From positions 1-35,811 of the forward strand of contig JAJTXY010000039.1 in the NCBI GenBank assembly GCA_021463865.1: a DNA stretch of 35,811 bases. The letters run 5' to 3'. The notes beneath the pieces are model-generated. The model searched no databases and was not told the origin of the DNA. It saw nothing but the letters and a program-made list of their open reading frames with translations. Of the stretch, positions 33,031 through 35,811 are shown piece after piece. Position 1 is the stretch's first letter. Every line of letters starts with the position of its first letter. Both the position numbers and the translations under genes were made by a program. Source of the stretch: Anaerolineae bacterium. Lineage in GTDB: Bacteria > Chloroflexota > Anaerolineae > Aggregatilineales > J027.

Positions 33031-34276
33031 AATAACCTGCCGACTCCTCCTCCACAAAAAATTCTTGAGCCACCTGCAGCAGTTCATCAATGCGCTCTGG
33101 CAGCACTTCTTTGCTTTGGAAATAGCGTTCCATCAATTCTAGCGGGCTTAATCCTTCGGGTGTTGGGCCAAGCCGCATTCGGGCCGGATGCTGCACATCA
33201 CGTTGGATGGCGGCGACAATACTAGCCCCACTATCCCGAATGGCTTGCTCAATGGCTTTCATTTGGATGAGACTATGAGTTTCAGGGTCAGTTTTGATGA
33301 TGACCCGCACCACCGCGTCCTCAATATCCGTTCGGGCGATTTCCTCCAACACCACTTGGGTGGGGTTGCCGGCATGACGCACATCGGCCCGCACTGTTAG
33401 GAAGCGTCGAGAGTTGGGTAGGGGCACAAATTCCCATTGGGTATAGCCGCGTTCAATCTCGGCATAAATAAACCCTTTTTCATCGCCTTCCTCACTAAAA
33501 TCAATACGTTCCATACTGCCACTATAGATAACGGGGGGGGCATCATTGCGCCCGGCGGTCAAATTTTGATGCCGATGTACATGGCCCAATGCTACATAAT
33601 CCCATGCGGGGTCAGCAATTTCGGCAAGGCCAATCGCCACATCCCGCCCAATCATGACTTGGCGTTCACTGCCCGTCATGGCCCCATCTACCCAAAAATG
33701 TCCGGTCAAAATGCGTGGTGCATCCGATTTATCCGCTTGATGGGCAAGTTCGCGGATGACCAATTCAAGCTGACGACGCAGGGCCGAATCTAAATCTGCT
33801 ATAGTGCGGCGGGTGCTGAGTTCATCATCGCCTTCCAACAAACGGGCACGAACCGGATAGGGCGCGGTAGCCACTTGGACTATCCCGCTTTTGGTTTCGA
33901 CGAGATGCAGTTTATATTGATCGCCAAGTGTGACGTTTGGGACACGCAGGGTATCATAAATTTCGAGGCTCGAAGCCTTCTTGATGTTGATGGGCAAATC
34001 GTGGTTGCCAACCAAGAGGACGACAGGGCAAATTTTGGCTAAATCCAGAATCCGCCACGCAAATTCACGTTGAAAAGTGGGATTGGGGTTACGGGTTTTA
34101 AAGGCGTCTCCGGCGAAGATCGCAAGGTCAATGGCCTGTTGTTCGGCAAACTCCACCATCTCATCCATGCGGCGCAGAAAATCCATCACACGAGTGGACA
34201 GACCTGTCGAAGGATCGGTGCGTCCATAATTCTCCATTCCGATATGCACATCGGCGAAATGTAGGAGTTTAATCAA
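33029..34276 (-). CDS. sbcD: DNA double-strand break repair nuclease SbcD/Mre11 type
   Basis: Calcineurin-like metallophosphoesterase of 415 aa, nuclease subunit expected to pair with an SbcC/Rad50 ATPase. Metal motifs appear in order: HFADVHIG (Asp9, His11), IFAGDAF (Asp57), LVGNHDLP (Asn91, His92), ILTGHFW and LGHVHRHQ. A C-terminal capping region follows. The start is a TTG at 34276 with AAGGAGAGGT at good distance upstream. No sbcC lies next to it, although the gene pair is normally adjacent. A paralogous exonuclease of the same family remains possible. Confidence 0.88.
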   Translation of the reverse strand: MIKLLHFADVHIGMENYGRTDPSTGLSTRVMDFLRRMDEMVEFAEQQAIDLAIFAGDAFKTRNPNPTFQREFAWRILDLAKICPVVLLVGNHDLPINIKKASSLEIYDTLRVPNVTLGDQYKLHLVETKSGIVQVATAPYPVRARLLEGDDELSTRRTIADLDSALRRQLELVIRELAHQADKSDAPRILTGHFWVDGAMTGSERQVMIGRDVAIGLAEIADPAWDYVALGHVHRHQNLTAGRNDAPPVIYSGSMERIDFSEEGDEKGFIYAEIERGYTQWEFVPLPNSRRFLTVRADVRHAGNPTQVVLEEIARTDIEDAVVRVIIKTDPETHSLIQMKAIEQAIRDSGASIVAAIQRDVQHPARMRLGPTPEGLSPLELMERYFQSKEVLPERIDELLQVAQEFFVEEESAGY

Positions 34277-34312
34277 TGTGACCTCTCCTTATGAAAAAAA
34301 GCAAACAATTTC

Positions 34313-34341
34313 TTGTGAGATAGTTACAGGATCACTATAAT
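34313..34341 (+). promoter_or_regulatory. Sigma-70 promoter of the UPF0173 hydrolase gene
   Basis: TTGTGA (34313-34318), a 17-base spacer and a perfect TATAAT (34336-34341) lie about 49 bases before the ATG. This is the best match to the -35/-10 consensus in the window. Confidence 0.75.
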
Positions 34342-34389
34342 CGCATTGAACTGCTTAAACATACCATAAATTCAATTGCGAGGGCAGGT

Positions 34390-35076
34390 ATGGCTACAAA
34401 AATTACATGGCTGGGCCATTCAGGGTTTAAGATTGAGACGGGTACACATACACTCCTTATTGACCCCTTTATCAGTGGAAACCCTTTAGCACCCATGAGG
34501 GCAGATGAACTGCACGCCGATTTTATCCTCTTGTCACATGGACACGGCGACCACGTGGGAGACACCGTGAGTATCGCCAAACGTTCCAACGCCACCGTCA
34601 TTGGTAATTTTGAGGTGGGCGGGTGGATTGCCAAACAAGGCGTAAAAAATGTTAGTCAGCAGAATACAGGCGGCACCGGCAAATACGATTTTGGCACTGT
34701 GAAATTAACGATTGCTTTCCATAGTTCTTCCATGCCCGATGGGAGCTATGGCGGAAATCCTAACGGGATGATTATTACCCTCAATAATGATTTAAGAATC
34801 TATCATGCAGGCGATACGGCTCTTTTTTCAGATATGCAGTTGATCGGCGAGTTCGGCATTGATGTTGCGATGCTGCCTATCGGGGATTTTTTCACGATGG
34901 GGCCAGAAGAATGTGTGCGGGCAGTGCGATTGGTACGTCCACGTTATGTGATGCCGACTCACTACAATACATTCCCACCGATTGTACAAGACGCCGCTGA
35001 CTGGGCCAATATGGTGACACGGCGCACCGAAGCGGCTGCGATTGTGCTCGACCCCGGTGGCAGCCACGATTTTTAA
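34390..35076 (+). CDS. Metal-dependent hydrolase, UPF0173 (metallo-beta-lactamase fold)
   Basis: A 228-aa cytosolic metallo-beta-lactamase-fold protein, full length for UPF0173 (YtkL-like). It starts MATKITWLGHSGFKIET, then has the metal motif LSHGHGDHVGD (His50, His52, Asp54, His55), a second-site Asp in IYHAGDTA and a late His in MPTHYNTFP. The family is widespread; its substrate is not established. The ATG has GAGGGCAGG upstream, and the gene is a single unit between a strong promoter and a strong terminator. Confidence 0.94.
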   Translation: MATKITWLGHSGFKIETGTHTLLIDPFISGNPLAPMRADELHADFILLSHGHGDHVGDTVSIAKRSNATVIGNFEVGGWIAKQGVKNVSQQNTGGTGKYDFGTVKLTIAFHSSSMPDGSYGGNPNGMIITLNNDLRIYHAGDTALFSDMQLIGEFGIDVAMLPIGDFFTMGPEECVRAVRLVRPRYVMPTHYNTFPPIVQDAADWANMVTRRTEAAAIVLDPGGSHDF

Positions 35077-35097
35077 GGTTTTAGCAAAATAGCAAAC

Positions 35098-35135
35098 AAA
35101 GAGCCTATCTTCCATCGTGCGAGATAGGCTCTTTT
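35098..35135. terminator. Bidirectional terminator between hydrolase and SWIM gene
   Basis: A perfect 13-bp inverted repeat (35098-35110 with 35122-35134) around an 11-base loop, with U-runs on both strands. It lies between the hydrolase stop (35076) and the convergent SWIM gene stop (35169). Confidence 0.92.
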
Positions 35136-35168
35136 ATTCGTGTTGATAAAAAATGTTGCCGTCGGGAA

Positions 35169-35438
35169 TTAGTCCCCCGACTCAACGGGAGTCGGACTAC
35201 CGGCTAGGCGTGAACCCATCTTGTGACCAATCAATTTTTCGAGTGCCATTGTATGGCTGCACACGCCGCGTGTGTGGAAAAAGCTGCATGTGCATGACCA
35301 CTGCCCATTGTCATAGGCGATGTGGTGTTGATCGTTTTCACCATGAAATGTCACTTGAAATTGAGTGAACTCAACCCGATCCGGTTGTTCGGCATAACGT
35401 TTGGCTTTTTCAATTTTGCCGATCATTGCGTTGTCCAT
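35169..35438 (-). CDS. Solitary SWIM zinc-finger protein
   Basis: An 89-aa protein with a SWIM motif of form CxC-x8-CxH: CTCSFFHTRGVCSHTMA, which binds zinc and usually mediates DNA or protein contacts. In larger proteins SWIM domains accompany helicases or transposases; here it stands alone with an N-terminal region of about 45 residues. The ATG has AGGAGG 7 bases upstream. It faces the hydrolase gene across a shared terminator. Partner and function are unknown. Confidence 0.85.
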   Translation of the reverse strand: MDNAMIGKIEKAKRYAEQPDRVEFTQFQVTFHGENDQHHIAYDNGQWSCTCSFFHTRGVCSHTMALEKLIGHKMGSRLAGSPTPVESGD

Positions 35439-35493
35439 TGGGGAGCCTCCTAAGACTAATCATTCGGTTGATACAAAAATACGGGCTTAAACA

Positions 35494-35530
35494 GAAAATA
35501 AAAAAGACACGCTTGACGCAGGCGTGTCTT
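35494..35530 (-). terminator. Minus-strand intrinsic terminator with no visible gene before it
   Basis: AAGACACGC (35504-35512) and GCGTGTCTT (35522-35530) form a perfect 9-bp stem with a 9-base loop; on the minus strand a long U-run with one break follows. It lies about 60 bases upstream of the SWIM gene, so it ends a transcript coming from the right. Confidence 0.85.
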
Positions 35531-35710
35531 GTTCATCCAACAGGACGATTTTTGATGTAGATTTTTGAGGGGATTTTCAGCATACCCCGCAATCCTTTAA
35601 ACAGCTTTTAAAATTATTTAAAGTATAGGGAGATTCAACCCCAATGTCAAATGATGGCTGACATCAGAATTGGATGCAAAATCCACCTGCGAAAATTGCG
35701 TTAACGTTGC

Positions 35711-35810
35711 TGTTGGCGAATATCCGCAAGTGTTTTGGATACCTTCTGGGTAAGCCTAGTTTCAGCACGGCGGCTTTAGCCCCGTGTCCCCAAAAATCGG
35801 TTCGCCAACA
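35711..35810 (-). ncRNA. Candidate structured RNA or palindromic element
   Basis: TGTTGGCGAA (35711-35720) and TTCGCCAACA (35801-35810) are perfect reverse complements 80 bases apart. Inside lie TATCC (35721-35725) with GGATA (35737-35741), and an imperfect hairpin CACGG-GGCT (35766-35775) with AGCC-CCGTG (35778-35786). A further TGGG/CCCA pairing around that hairpin is possible. Together they form a multibranched fold closed by a long helix. The minus strand is favoured because a terminator follows at 35494-35530. No known RNA family is assigned. Confidence 0.35.
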
Positions 35811-35811
35811 A

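Larger units (their letters stand above)
35439..35811. other. Gene-free right end with palindromes and a minus-strand terminator
   Basis: No believable coding frame exists in these 373 bases; the short frames found (16 and 25 codons) lie over a terminator or next to it. It holds a strong minus-strand intrinsic terminator (35494-35530), and at 35711-35810 a perfect 10-bp inverted repeat enclosing smaller hairpins. It may be the end of a structured RNA gene that continues past the window, or a small palindromic repeat element. Confidence 0.45.

Noticed and set aside
35545-35600. Tiny frames of 16 and 25 codons on the minus strand in the right end
   Set aside because: Too short, no recognisable product, and one runs through the intrinsic terminator.
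1-35811. CRISPR arrays, insertion sequences, phage genes, tRNA and rRNA genes
   Set aside because: None seen in the gene-free stretches: no regular spaced direct repeats, no transposase or integrase motifs, no cloverleaf or rRNA landmarks.

Overview
The window reads as a chromosomal segment of a Chloroflexota-like (probably Anaerolineae-grade) bacterium. The evidence is indirect: a partial division and cell-wall (dcw) cluster with murB and a CvpA-like gene in it, an FtsZ ending in a [10 protein letters not shown] peptide, a very large secreted alpha-2-macroglobulin with bacterial Ig-like and SH3-like modules, frequent GTG/TTG starts with good Shine-Dalgarno sequences, and a bacterial kynurenine operon. 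No rRNA, tRNA, CRISPR array, transposase, integrase or phage gene is visible, so this is mostly ordinary chromosome with a few accessory-looking genes. The phylum is inference.

Left part (1-9165). A plus-strand unit folE / membrane lytic transglycosylase / pterin-4a-carbinolamine dehydratase ends at a clear terminator (2171-2208). Facing it on the minus strand is a unit read right to left: L,D-transpeptidase, secreted PD40 propeller protein (ATGA overlap), Lon N-terminal-domain protein, a hairpin repeat, plsX and fabF. Further right, a stand-alone response regulator overlaps a secreted HELGH metalloprotease gene.

Centre (9133-21439). A dcw cluster runs on the minus strand: ftsW, murG, CvpA-like gene, murC, murB, ftsQ, ftsA, ftsZ, closed by a strong terminator at 9133-9165. 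It probably starts from an extended -10 promoter at 18898-18906, back to back with the promoter of a GT-C type glycosyltransferase. The tight packing, including a 68-bp ftsW/murG overlap, suggests coordinated supply of lipid II and the Z-ring. FtsW, FtsQ and FtsZ all carry long charged or low-complexity cytoplasmic extensions. A convergent ABC-2-like membrane protein follows the glycosyltransferase.

Right part (21440-35811). A 6.35-kb gene encodes a secreted thioester (CIEQ) alpha-2-macroglobulin; its terminator sits directly against the ribosome-binding site of an unrecognised 250-aa gene. Then comes a minus-strand tryptophan catabolic operon: kynureninase, kynurenine formamidase, tryptophan 2,3-dioxygenase and a small membrane protein. 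These enzymes together convert tryptophan to anthranilate plus alanine. Divergent from it is a nitrilase-superfamily amidase. A 48-aa Flp-type prepilin gene with its own promoter lies at 32832-32978, followed by sbcD, an UPF0173 metallo-hydrolase with a near-consensus promoter, and a solitary SWIM zinc-finger gene.

The last 281 bases carry no gene but end, on the minus strand, in an intrinsic terminator. They also contain a perfect 10-bp inverted repeat enclosing smaller hairpins, so they may be the 3' part of a structured RNA or a small palindromic mobile repeat. This element and the domain layout of the macroglobulin are the most unusual things here. I saw no convincing complete new multi-gene system.
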